From Prorocentrum cordatum (taxonomy: Eukaryota > Sar > Dinophyceae > Prorocentrales > Prorocentraceae): a DNA stretch of 64,000 bases. How positions within the stretch are numbered: the stretch's first letter is position 1; each line of letters opens with the position of its first letter. Positions 50,561-61,160 of the stretch are shown one piece after another. The stretch spans positions 123,716 through 187,715 of the forward strand of contig CAUYUJ010007469.1 in assembly GCA_963575745.1 (NCBI GenBank). Reading direction: 5' to 3'. The notes beneath the pieces are model-generated. The model was not told the origin of the DNA and did no database searches. It was given only the letters and a program-made list of their open reading frames with translations. A program made the position numbers and the translations under genes.

Positions 50561-50831
50561 CCCATATCGGATGAGGGTGGCGGTGACATCCGCGGATTCA
50601 GGTCCACAATCGGAGTTCCACTGGTTTCCAGACCCTGGATTCATCATCCAATTGTTCCTCATCCGATGCCCTCACCGCAGGTCAGGAGGCCGAAATTTGT
50701 GCTCGTTCGCTCAGCAGGCCGAAATGTGCCGCTGTACGCTTACAAAGTTGGGCGGCGGCCCTTTCTAATTGGCTGGCGAGAGCACGGCGCGACCCGCCGT
50801 GGAGCCGCCTTGCCCGAGGAGCTCTTGGGCT

Positions 50832-51004
50832 CTAGGGTTGAGTCGGGCCTGTCCCTCTACAGGGGGAATATTCAACAATAGTCAAATAATAGTATGGGGA
50901 TTACTTTAAGAGTATGTTTGGGCATCTTTTTTGCGTATGTTTTGAATATTTTTATTTGTCGTCCAAAAACCCCCTGTAGGGGGACATGCCCGACCTGACT
51001 CTAG
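50832..51004 (+). mobile_element. T-family MITE, copy 2
   Basis: CTAGGGTTGAGTCGGGCC, TGTCCCTCTACAGGGGG at the left; CCCCCTGTAGGGGGACATGC, CCGACCTGACTCTAG at the right. AT-rich body (AATATTCAACAATAG, TTTTGAATATTTTTATTTG). Confidence 0.85.
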
Positions 51005-51179
51005 GGGTGCTCGCCTGCAAATACCTCATCGGCGACTGTGGCCATTCGCCTTTCGTTTGGGGGGCAGAGATCAGCACAGCCAGGAGCTCGGGAGGGCCCC
51101 GCGCTGGGGGAGGGGGGTCCTGTGCCGGCCCAGGATGTCGCGCGAATCTCCGACAGTTCCCCTAACAGCTTCCCTGTAC

Positions 51180-51400
51180 GGGCTCTCTCTGTCTCTCTCT
51201 CTCTGTCTCTCTTGCTATTTAGATATGTATAAAGGGATAGATCGTCAGAGAAACTAGTATGCGCATTGCCGGATCCAGTGCCTGAAAGGGCTTTCGCTCT
51301 CGCTATATATATATATATATGAAAAAAAGGAGAGAGAGAGAGAGAGAGAGAGATCGTCAGAGAAACTGGTATGCGCATTGCCGGATTCAGAATCAGACGG
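51180..51400. repeat. (CT)n, (TA)n and (GA)n cluster with a 113-bp spaced duplication
   Basis: ATCGTCAGAGAAACTAGTAT, GCGCATTGCCGGAT occurs at 51240 and again at 51353 with two differences, separated by TA and GA microsatellites. 51420-51720 continues with CCCTATCCCTATCC-type repeats. Confidence 0.8.
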
Positions 51401-51926
51401 GCGGCGTTGTCTCCGATTGCCCCCCGCGGCATCGCGTTGCCTCCCGTTTTTCTCCCCTGACCTCTCGGTGCCCTCTGTGGCCTGTCATTGCCGTCCCCAT
51501 CCCTCTTTCTCTATCCCTATCCCTGTCCCTGTTGTGCTTATCCTATATCCCTATCCCCGCCCTAGTCCCTCTAGCATCATGTCCCTAGCTTTATTCCCCT
51601 ACCCATATCTATCCCTATACCCGCCCCGATCCCCCTATGACGTGGCCCCCAACCGCGCCCCCCCATCGTGATGCCCCCTCGTGGCCCCCCATCGTAACTG
51701 TGACAATATGATGAGGGTCTTCTGGCGCAAGGGTGTTATTCATGTTTTTGCAGTTCTTCGTTGCGATCTTTGTGCGCAATCCGATTGTCGGCGTAGCGCT
51801 CAGCATCATCTCCTAGGACTCTCGGGCATAGACTCTGGCCAGCGGCCTCAACGAGGCTGACCGGTGGCCGCCCGCTTGGGCGCGGTACATTCTGCAGACC
51901 AGGCCGCGAGCGGCACCATTGTTCGC

Positions 51927-52134
51927 ATAAGAAACTGCACAAGCATAAACGTTCGGAGCTCTGGGCGGATCTCTTGGATCTGAGCTGGGGCCCCCCTGGC
52001 TGGCGGCGCCTCTGGCGCCGCCCCTGGCCCGCTCCGAGCGCCAGCGAGGGGGGTCCAGCGCCGATCCAAGAAATCCGCGCAGAGCTCTGGACGTTGATGT
52101 TGTTGCTGTTATTTTTCTTCCTGTGGCGTCCTAG
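51927..52134 (+). mobile_element. I-family foldback element, copy I14
   Basis: GAAACTGCACAAGCATAAACG at the left. GCTCTGGGCGGATCTCTTGG, core GGCGGCGCCTCTGGCGCCGC and right stem GATCCAAGAAATCCGCGCAG are preserved; the end is TTCTTCCTGTGGCGTCCTAG, again an AG acceptor. Downstream bases (52135-52300) are open in one frame without a recognisable domain. Confidence 0.8.
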
Positions 52135-53144
52135 CAAATTAGGGGTGGCATTGTGCAAAGGTACACGTGCCCGCCTGCATCAGTTCGTCCCGATCCTGGG
52201 CATTCTTCGCCCAGGTTCAAAGTTGGCCTTACGGAGTTCAAGGCTTTCGATCAAAGCCGATTCGAAAGAGCTTCGACGGTTGCGACGCAAAATGAAGTCC
52301 AACATTCTTGACGCTTCGCGTATCCCCGCCAGAGGTACGTCAGCCAGCTCAGCGCCACCCAGCCTGCAGCTGCCGTCTGAGGTGGCCGGCCTCGTTTCTG
52401 TTTTAGCCAAGTAGCCTCGCCCGTGGCCCGCACGTTGCCTTCGCCACATGACCGCTGTCTTCGTGGCCGCTGACCAAAAAAAGTATCCCCGCCAGCCCAT
52501 CCTGATCTGATAGCATGCCCAGGAAGCTCTCTTCAAGCTATTTCGGCATCCTGAACCATCCTGAAGGCCATCGGTCGAAACATGAGGAGGCTGGACGCTC
52601 TTGGGACGCTCCTGGGGGCCTTCGACGCCACCTTGGAGCCCTTCTGGACCCGGGCAGTTTTGAACGATTGTGACGCTATTTTGAAGATGCAGAAACCTTT
52701 CAGATACGAAATGACTAGGAAAGCAATCATCAATAATAACCAGAAGGTTTTGAGTAACTCTGGCCTTTTCGAGGCCTCGTTGCCACCTCGAGCCGTCTTC
52801 TTGTGGCGATCTTGCGGCATTTTCAGATCGGACATTCAAGACGTTTAAACACGGAATGATTCGGGTTCGGAAGGGGCTCGCTGTCCGCCATTCCGTGGTT
52901 GTGCCTCAAGTCCTCCTTATGCACCCGGACTCTTTCGTTGCCAAATGGGGGTTTCTGCCCTCATTTGGCACTCCTAATTGCAGCAGCTCGACTGCAGCAT
53001 ACCAGATTGGATGCAATCGTGGGTGGGTCAGGGGGAGGGACAACGGACTGCTGAGACGCGGCATCAAAGCCGCCCGCCCGCACACCCACTCCTACGGCTG
53101 TGCTCCTCCGTAGCCGCTCCTCCGTAGCCTGGCGCGGCGTAATG

Positions 53145-53430
53145 CTCCTCCTCCTCCTCCTCGGAGGAGGCTCCTCCTCCTCCTCCTCCTCGGAGGAGGA
53201 GGAGGAGGAGGGGGAGGGGAGGATGAGGGCAGGGGGAGGAGGAGGAGGAGGAGGAGGAGGAGGAGAGGAGGAGGAGGAGAGGAGGAGGAGAGGAGGAGAG
53301 GAGGAGGAGGAGGAGGAGGAGGAGGAGGAGGAGGAGGAGGAGGAGGAGGAGGAGGAGGAGGAGGAGGAGGAGGAGGAGGAGGAGGAGGAGGAGGAGGAGG
53401 AGGGGGAGGAGGGGGAGGAGGAGGAGCGAG
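53145..53430. repeat. (CTC)n then long (GAG)n tract
   Basis: CTCCTCCTCCTCCTCGGAGG at 53145-53205 forms a CTC/GAG hairpin junction, followed by about 200 bases of pure (GAG)n. Both strands give only low-complexity frames. Confidence 0.95.
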
Positions 53431-54479
53431 CTGCTAGCAGAAGCCACGCCAGCGCGTGGAAGCTCCTCGCGCAGAGCCTGGATTTTCCAGCAGACGGGCC
53501 GCGCCAGGCGGGCGGACCCTCACTGGCGGGCCCGGCGGGCCCTGGCGTGCGAGGCGGGCGGGCGGACCCTGCCGGGCGGCACCAGCGGGTGGGTCGGTCG
53601 GGAGCCTCGAGACGGGGGTCGACGCAAACGGAGGTCAGCCAGAGCGCCCGATCTTGCAGGATCCTGCAGGACCAGGGTCGCATGGACCCGGATTTGGGTG
53701 CGGGATCCTGCAGGATCCTTCGCGCGTTGACCCGGGCTTAAGTGCAGGGTCTTTGCAGGATTCTGCAAGGCCTGACTGGCCCGGCGCTGGATTGACCCGG
53801 GTCAGAAGATCCCCGAGGTCGGGCTGGGGAGGGGGGGCGTTGCAGCGCCACATCCGTTGTGTCGGACATCCGCGCTTGTGGCCCTGTCGCATGTCAGCGC
53901 CGCTTCCATGTTGTTTTTACGTGGCGAGCGGGGTCTCGGTGGTCGGCCTTGCGATTCGTGAGATCGCGCGGTGCGCGCCGTTCGTGGCAGGCGAAACGGC
54001 GACTCTGTCTGGATAGCGAGTCAGACGAGGTCAAGATATCGATACGTCAGCTTCGCGTCGTGTCGACCGGCGGCGACCCCGGCGCTAAACATCGAACGCC
54101 GCCGGCGACCCGCGATTGGTCGATGTTGAACGATTTGACATTTCGGAAGCGGCCAGTCGTTCAAGGTTGAACGACCCCCGTGGTGTCAGGAACCAATGCC
54201 GACACGAACAAGCCGTACCGCTGCTCGTCCTGGAGAGCCCTCGTCGCCATGGTCAGAGTCTCTTTGAAATGATGGTCAGAGCGCGCCCCGAGAGAGCCCC
54301 GGGGTGTAGCGGTCGCGGTCTCAATATTTGTTTCCTGTTGCTCCCCACGAAGGGCACGATAGACAGCGAGCAGGTTTCTCTGAATCAGAAAATGTGTTGA
54401 TTGCTTGACAGGGTGGTTCGTTTAGAGCACCGACCATTTTCTTATCTGTATGTAGCACCCCGCAGTCGCGGATAAGAGT

Positions 54480-54640
54480 GAGGGCGCGAGGCGGTTCGGG
54501 GAAGGGTCGCGGGAGGGTCGCGGGGTGGGTTGCGGGTGGGGTGTCGCGGCTGGGTCGCGGGGTGAGTTGCGGGCGAGTCGCGGGGGTGTCGCGGACGGGG
54601 ACAACGACAAACAACAACAAACAACAAGAACAAACAACAC
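54480..54640 (-). repeat. Inverted copy of the CCCGCGACC/(GTT)n element
   Basis: GGGTCGCGGGAGGGTCGCGG-type units followed by CAACAACAAACAACAAG; CGGATAAGAGTGAGGGCGCG precedes. It is the complement of pieces seen at 15130-15420 and 16485-16515. Confidence 0.65.
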
Positions 54641-55034
54641 AAACCAATCCACCTGGGCCACGCGATCCCATTTCATCCACGCACCCAGTGACAAGGATTG
54701 ACCACTTCACCCCCCTGACTTTGACATGTATACATGTACAGATTCACATATGTATGGGTGTAGCAAGCGTGCGCGCGAGTAGGGGAGCCGGCATAGTTTT
54801 ACCAAACATGTGTTTGACATATCCGACACGTCATGCGTAAACACATCGAATGTGCCCTTGACAGCTTGTCGAATGTGCCCTTGGCAGCTTGTCTGTAAGG
54901 GTTGTGTCTAACTCTTCGAACGCTTGGTGAGGGATGCCGGGCATCCAGAAGCGGTGGGCCGTCGTGGCCCCCCCCCCATCGCGCAAGGTGTAAAGTTGGT
55001 CTCTTCTGCGGTGACATGCATGTTCCAACGATTT

Positions 55035-55223
55035 GAAGAAGAAAAACGCATACATATGAACTGTCGACGCTCCCGCGGATTTCTTGGATCTGCGCTGGGG
55101 CCCCCTGGCGACGCCACCGGCGCCGCCCCTGGCGCGCTCCGCGCGCCAGGGAGGGTGGCCCAGCGCAAAACCAAGACATCCGCGCGGACCGTCGAAAGTT
55201 TATGTTTACGTGCTTGTTTCTTC
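55035..55223 (+). mobile_element. I-family foldback element, copy I15
   Basis: GAAGAAGAAAAACGCATACA, TATGAACTGTCGACGCTCCC at the left; GACCGTCGAAAGTTTATG, TTTACGTGCTTGTTTCTTC at the right. Core GGCGACGCCACCGGCGCCGC; stems GATTTCTTGGATCTGCGC and GCGCAAAACCAAGACATCC. Confidence 0.85.
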
Positions 55224-55464
55224 GAATGATATTGACCTCAGCGGGCGAATAGCCCATATGGAGCAACTCTGCACGCTTCGCGTATCCTTGGCAGCTTGCC
55301 CCGCTTCTTGACCTTCGCCAGGGAGCCGCCGACCAAAAAGTATGCTTGGCAGCCCATCCAGCAACGATCGCCGGGCGTTTTGCTCTGATCGAGGGAGTGT
55401 AGGAGTGTCCCAGCTCGAAATCAGCCTGAGCTTACCCAGGAGTGGAATTGGTTACCCTGCCGTC

Positions 55465-55610
55465 GAATGAAGAGGAGGAGGAGGAGGCGGAGGATGCAGA
55501 GGGGACAGTGGAGAAGGAGGAAGGGGAGGAGGCAGGATAATGAGCACGGAGGTGGGAGGATGACAGGAGAAGGAAGAGGAGGAGGTGGAGGAGGAGCAAG
55601 AGCAGTGCAA
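55465..55610. repeat. GAG/GGA-rich purine tract
   Basis: Imperfect GAGGAGGAGG repeats. 55240-55465 to its left carries the dispersed words CTTCGCGTATCC and CTCTGATCGAGG but no gene. Confidence 0.75.
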
Positions 55611-55674
55611 GGCGATGGAGGGCGTCGGCAGGAACCAGCCATTCAGACCTTCGCGGACATTCGTTCTGGGAGCC

Positions 55675-55850
55675 GCTTGGGGTACAGTGCCGTTTTTTAT
55701 ACATGCTCCGCGAGCGGACCATGTAATAAAAATAAAGGGTTGATTAATCCATACGAGGATGAGTCTATGCATGATTTTATGTATTACTCAATCCTGTATT
55801 AAAAAATCCTATAATAAAAACATCATATGTCCGAAAACCTGCCCTGCAGG
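55675..55850 (+). mobile_element. AT-rich dispersed element, copy 2
   Basis: TACAGTGCCGTTTTTTATAC, ATGCTCCGCGAGCGGACCAT, GTAATAAAAATAAAGG and the tail TGTATTAAAAAATCC correspond in order to 5553-5725. Confidence 0.65.
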
Positions 55851-55977
55851 CCTCTCGGCGCCGTCTTGGAGCTCCTTGGTCTCTTGGTTGCTCCCTCGAG
55901 GCGCTCTTGGGGGGGGCTCTCTTAAGACCCCCGCCCCGTCCAGGCCCAGGGCAGGGTGTAAGCGAGAGGGGGGTCGC

Positions 55978-56075
55978 CCTCCTCCTCCTCCTTCTCCTCC
56001 TCCTCCTCCGCCTCCTCCTCCCCCTCTTCCTGCTCCTCCGCCTCCTCCGCCTCCTCCTCCTCTTTCTTTATTTTA
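55978..56075. repeat. (CTC)n pyrimidine tract
   Basis: CTC/CGC triplets of about 100 bp. Nothing recognisable between it and 56470, although frames of 80-110 codons exist there. Confidence 0.9.
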
Positions 56076-56477
56076 CTTGCGCCAAGAAGGCTGGTATGAT
56101 GTGATGGGGGGTTGTCACAAAATGCATGTGCACGATTAGCGTATGTGCGCTGCATCGTCTCATTCGGCAGGAGTGGTGCCCGCTCAGCGCGTGAGTGGGG
56201 CCTTTCGATTCGCACTGCCGCCGTCGCATCGTCTGGGTCGCGCAGGGCCAGTCGCGCTCGTCACTCCTCTTCACTCCCGGAAATGGTGTCACTTGTCGCG
56301 TACCGTGCACGCGTGGCCCGCTTTTTTGTCGCAAAGGCCTTCCTTTCGGCTGGTTCCGCCGACCCCGAGAAGTGAACAGTTTTGGCGCAGCAGGGGCGGG
56401 GGGGGAGCACCAGTGCAAGAGGAAAGTTCGACTCGGGTGAGCTGGCCCGAAGGCGCTTCACGGTGCATCAGCAGCTG

Positions 56478-56838
56478 AATGGAGGAAGAGGAGGAGGAGG
56501 AGGAGGAGGAGGAGGAGGAGGAGGAGGGGAGGAGGAGGGAGGAGGAGGGGGATGAGGAGGAGGAGGAGGATGAGGAGGAGGAGGCGGAGGCGCAGGCGGA
56601 GAAGGAGGAGGAGCAGCAGGAGGAGGAGGGGGCGGAGGAGGAGGAGGGGAGGAGGAGGAGGAGCAGGAGGAGGAGAAAGAGGAGGACGAGGAGGAGGAGG
56701 AGGAGGAGGAGGAGCAGCAGGAGGAGGAGGAGGAGGAGCAGCAGGAGGAGGAGGAGGAGGAGCAGCAGGAGTAGGAGGGGGAAGGGGAGAAGGAGGAGGA
56801 GGAGGAGAAGGAGGGGGAGGAGGAGGAGGGGGAGGAGT
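56478..56838. repeat. (GAG)n purine tract, about 360 bp
   Basis: The longest purine tract of the window, with AGC and GCG interruptions (GGAGGAGCAGCAGGAGGAG repeated). Followed from 56940 by a degenerate CTTGGGGCC-type array to about 57290. Confidence 0.95.
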
Positions 56839-57784
56839 GTGAGGATCAAAGCTGAAGTGCAAGTGGCAGTGGCGTCGTGAACCCGAGGCCCCTCTTGCGA
56901 CTGCGCCCCTCCCTCGACTGCGCCCGTGCAGTGCTCCGGAGGCCTCGGGGACGTCTCGAGGGCCACTCGGGGGCTCAATTTTGGGGAGTCTTGGGGGCCT
57001 CCGCGGCCCCACCTGGGCGTGCCTTGGGGCATCTTGTGGCCGTCGTGAGATCATGCTGGAGGGCTTGCCTCGGGCGGTGCGACGTGGATGTGCTTTTTTG
57101 ACCCCCCCTCTTGGGGCCGTTCCGGAGGCATCTTGGGCCCCTTCTGGGGGCCATCTCGAGCTTGACCTGCGGGACGACCGATGCGGCGAGGATGTTGAGC
57201 TAAGACGACGCAAAGTTCTCGGGGATTTTGCCGAGTTGGGTCTCTTCGGGCGGCCCCGGGGGCCTCCATCACGGCCCGCGAGACTCCCAACATGGTCGAG
57301 GATTCGGCCCTGGGAGCGCTCTAACGAGTGGCCCATGGATGAACAAATTTGCCCCATGAGATCGCCGCCCGAGCCGTTGTTTTTTTTTTGTAACCGTCCT
57401 GGAGAGCCCAGCGGCGAGAACGGGTGACAAACAGGCGCGGAAAAGCCGGAAGAGGAGGCGGAGGGGGAGGGGGAGGAGGAGGAACGTGGAAGACAAAACG
57501 CGCGCCTGGCGAGCGCGCGGGACAACGGCTGCCCAGGGCAGCCGTCGCGAAGCGAATCGCAATCCAATCAGCCTGGCGTGGGCATCCCAGCAGGCGCCAC
57601 TGCTGGCCGCCCGAGTCACTGGAGGGCACGGGAGGGGGAGCGCACCCCCCCCTCGGGACTCTTCCCTGGGCCCCCCCCCTCCCCTCCCCAGACCCCCTCT
57701 CGGCGGGGAAGCGGTCAAAACAAAGGGCCTCATACCGATTCTTTATTCGGTGCACGCTGCAGACAAGATGGGAGTCGTATTCCG

Positions 57785-58245
57785 CTTGCGCCGTTCCCCG
57801 CTGGCCTCTCGGGCGCCTTTTGGGGCATCGTGGGCCATCTTGCGGGGCTGTTGGCCCGTCTGACGCCTTCGGAGGCCGTCTTAGGGGACCTCTCTGGGCT
57901 GTTTCGGTGCCCTCTTGGAGCGCTTTGGGGCCGTCTTGGGGCCTCTGGGAGGTCAACTTGGGGCTGTCTTTAGGGGCGCCATGGGCTTCCTTGGAGCTAA
58001 CTTCGAGGCGTCTTGGGCGTCTTGGGCGGCTGGAAACCCAAACAGGTGAGAACCCTAAATCCTTCAAAACTCTGATGCTAATCAATGTTTGCCGCCCCCT
58101 GGGGGTCTCCTGGAGGCTCTTGGGCCGACTGAGAAGCTTCTCGAGCCGTGTTGAGGTCGTTTGAGAGCTTCTTACGCCGGCTTGGGCCACCGTGGGCCAG
58201 CTTGGTGTCATCTCCGTTGTCTTGGAAACTGTCTTGGAGGCGATT
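57785..58245. repeat. Degenerate CTTGGGGCC-type array
   Basis: GCCGTCTTGGGGCC and GGCGTCTTGGGC words. The preceding 57420-57780 is GC-rich with no supported gene. Confidence 0.65.
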
Positions 58246-58364
58246 GTGACCGTCTGGAGGCGGAAAAGAGTGTCGCACAGCAAATTCAGGGGGCCGGCCC
58301 TGGAGAACATGTACAAAACCGTCGCGCTCTCATCACCGAGAACAAAATAACCCCTAACCCTAAC

Positions 58365-58490
58365 AATACGATGAAGACGTGGCCTCACTGAGGTCCCCTT
58401 TTTCGCATTAGTGCTAATAGATATGGGCGGTTTGGCCTGATACATCTGCAGCAAAGAGCCCCTATCCCTAATGCTCCTGGCCCTCTTAAA
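58365..58490 (+). repeat. D-family dispersed repeat, copy 2
   Basis: ACGATGAAGACGTGGCCTC, ACTGAGGTCCCC, TTCGCATTAG, ATGGGCGGTTTGGCCTGATA and CCCCTATCCCTAATG follow the order of 43610-43735. CCCTAACCCTAAC just before it is too short to be telomeric. Confidence 0.7.
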
Positions 58491-58639
58491 TTCGCCGAGC
58501 GCGATCCACTGCTCGCAAAGTTCCTGGTCGCAAACGTCCGACAAAAACACATGTCTGCTTTGATGTAATGTATCGTAGATCCTCCGCGGAGGGTCCAGCC
58601 AATTTGCGAGTACGGTCCCGCTTATGATTAAGAAACCTC

Positions 58640-58815
58640 TCCCCGAAAAGCTGGCCCAGCGTTTCTCAACCAACTTGCCGGAAAACTGGCTCAGTTTCTT
58701 AGAGGGATTGGTAGTCTTGGATCCTAGAAATGAGCAGTTTACTCCCCTGGCTCCAAAAGCTGGCCCAGCGCTTTTCCTTAAGACACTTCTGAGACGCTGG
58801 CCCAGCTTGCTTAAT
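58640..58815. repeat. Palindromic GCTGGCCCAGCGTTTC element
   Basis: AAGCTGGCCCAGCG occurs at 58649 and 58759; GCCGGAAAACTGGCTCAG and GACGCTGGCCCAGCTTG extend a loose inverted or tandem arrangement. Single locus, lower GC than its surroundings. Confidence 0.4.
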
Positions 58816-58854
58816 TGATATTTTTCTTCATCATATGTTTGACTGTAGTGTCTG

Positions 58855-59056
58855 CCCGCACGAAATGGGTACTGAAAGAATGGGTACAATGCCCAACAGC
58901 AGTTCCTGCTCATTCTGAGCAGGACTCGCTGTCCACGCCGCCGCGGCCTGTGTCCATTCGAGGCAGGAGGCCGCCTGCCCAACAGCGGCCGCTGCTGGTT
59001 TGGGACAACACTTGTTGCTGGGCATTGTACCCATTCTCTCCGTACCCATTTCGGGC
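58855..59056 (+). mobile_element. J-family MITE, copy 2
   Basis: CCCGCACGAAATGGGTACTG, AATGGGTACAATGCCCAACA at the left; TGTTGCTGGGCATTGTACCC, CGTACCCATTTCGGGCG at the right. The interior GGACTCGCTGTCCACGCCGC differs from copy 1 by few substitutions, so transposition was fairly recent. Confidence 0.85.
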
Positions 59057-59214
59057 GACCAAATACTGGCACGCGCTCGTCTACAAATCCGGTCGCTTCC
59101 CCGAGGGGGGGGGGTCCTCTGCTGACTGCTCACGCCGGACGCCCCCCCCCCGCCACGTCACGTGCGGGCACGGCGGCTGCTCCCGCGCGAACGGACTAGA
59201 TTGCCAGGAGGGAA

Positions 59215-59380
59215 AGCACACACAGAGAGACACAAGGAATCGCCGCTTCCCCAGAGAAGATGGGGAACTATGGGAAGTGGGGGGGAAGAGAAGAACCCAG
59301 AAAAAAACATGGGAACAGATGGGGAATCCTCTTACTTGTGTCTATGTGTTTGTGTGTGTCCCGGGGGCCCTTCATAGTGG
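59215..59380 (+). mobile_element. V-family element, copy 3
   Basis: AAGCACACACAGAGAGACAC, GGGAACTATGGGAAGTGGGG, AGAAGAACCCAGAAAAAAAC and TATGTGTTTGTGTGTGTCCC. Same order as copies at 36485 and 39485. Confidence 0.65.
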
Positions 59381-60200
59381 CAGCAGGCCCGCCGCCGTTT
59401 GGCTGGCCGCCGACGGGGGCGCTCGAGAACGCCTCTCGAGCGCCCAGGAGTGCGCCAGCGAGAGCGCCCAGGCTGAGCGCCTCGAAGCGCCTGCCAGTGC
59501 GCACGGGGGGCGCCTGCGAGCGAGGCGAAGCCTGGGCCGATTCTGGGAGTCCTCCCAGAGTTTCGACTTTCGGAATGCAGCAGGGTTCGGAAGGCAATGC
59601 TCGACAGAAAGTCCAGAAGTACTCCAGCCCTATTCGCCGCTACCTAAATTGTTTCATGAGAGGCCCGGTTGGCGTGCTTGCGATATTTTCCCCCCCGCCG
59701 CCAAATCTGGGATGCGTCAATCACACTTTGTTCGGATCGTGTCCGCCGCACGCTTTCATGCCCCTCCTTGAAAGTACTGGGGAAGGGCTTCCCTTTGACT
59801 CGATTGCGACCTGGGTAGCTTCACCTCGGGCTGGCGATGATGAAGAAGCACAGGTGGCCGCAGGGCAAGGAGGGAGAGTTTCGAATGGAAGTATCTCGCA
59901 GGACCATGCCCTGGACGATCACCCCAGGACTCCCTGACGAGAGGGTCGGCGGAGTTTACTTTTTGAGAAAGTGGCCCAGACCGGACGCATCGATACCAAT
60001 CTTATCACGGCTTAGACATGTCATTGAAGGGGGAGAAAAGGGATTGGAACATAGAGCTTAGTAAGCCACGTGTTTTCCACAGGTTTGGATGATCACGCGG
60101 ACGGAAGGCGGTGTCTTTCCAAAAGTGAAGGTCTGTCTCGGCACGTCTGAATGTGTTGTATGACGCTACATGTGGGAGTTGTTGACCTCGGACGATTGGG
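59380..60200 (+). other. Stretch with protein-like open frames but no recognised gene
   Basis: Frames at about 59575-59800 (CVNHTLFGSCPPHAFMP) and 59837-60061 (MMKKHRWPQGKEGEF, ending at a TAG) have plausible composition and no repeat words. I see neither domains nor convincing splice pairs, so they are not called as genes. Confidence 0.3.
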
Positions 60201-60439
60201 CTATCGCGTGAACGGCAGGCTTAAGGAGCGTATCGGGAGGGCGCTTCCTGGAGTGAGAGGTAATGATTCCAGGGCGGCAGGAGGATGGGTCGTGAGACAG
60301 TGAGGCGTATTGCAGCAGTGTTGACGCGTCCTGGTTTTACTGATCACCCCTTCCGTCTCCTCCTCCCTCGCCTGCTGCCCCCTCGCCAGGTCCACATGGG
60401 ACGGAAAGTGGGGAGGAAAACGCTGGAATAGTGAAATGG

Positions 60440-61160
60440 CTGATGGCCATGCGCGCAAAGAGGAACGAGGGATAGTGGGAACGGGGAGGAGGCCGGGGGG
60501 GTGAGGGGGGAGCAGGACGGGGGGGAGAGGAGGGCAGGGGGGGGGGGGGGGGCAAGATGAGGGCAAGAGGGCAAACTGAGCACGGAGTCGGGGAAGGGAG
60601 GGAGGACTGCGGGAGTGGGGGGATAGGGGAGGCAGGGGGGGGGAACGGGGAGGGACGAGGCAAGAGGGGAGGGGAAGGGGAAGAAGGGGGAAGAGAAACG
60701 GCACGAGGACGGGGGAGGGAGGGGGAGGGAGAGGAGGGGGAGCTATAGAGGCGGAGGGCAGAGGGGAGGGAATAGAGAGAGGGAGGGGGTAAGGAGGAGA
60801 TGACGAGGCGGAGGAGAGAAGGAAGCCGAGGCGGGGCACGAGGGGCAAGGGGAGACACGGCGTGGCTAGTGTGCGCACATGCCTCTCCTCCAGCTGTTGC
60901 TGCTGCTGCTGCTGCTCCTCCTCCTCCTCCTCCTCCTCCTCCGCCTCCTCCTCCTCCCTCCCTCCTCCTCCTCCTCCTTCCTCCTCCTCTCTCCTCCTCC
61001 TCTCCTCCTCCTCCCTCCTCCTCCTCCTCCTCCTCCTCCTCCTCCTCCCCCTCTCTATGCTCCTCCTCTTCCTGGTCGCCGGCCTCCTTCTCCTCGTCAT
61101 TTCCGCCCCTCTCCTCGTCGTCGTCCTCCTCCTCCTCCTCCTCATCCTGCTTATCTTCCC
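60440..61160. repeat. G-rich purine block then (CTC)n tract
   Basis: 60440-60840 is G/A-rich (GGGGAGGGAGG-type words, including a long poly-G run near 60540). 60880-61160 is CTG/CTC-rich and could pair with it. Confidence 0.85.

Noticed and set aside
58345-58365. CCCTAACCCTAAC as a telomere
   Set aside because: Only two units, and embedded next to a dispersed repeat.
60201-61145. 314-codon minus-strand Pro/Ser/Arg-rich frame
   Set aside because: Generated by the G-rich purine block and the (CTC)n tract. No splice or domain support.
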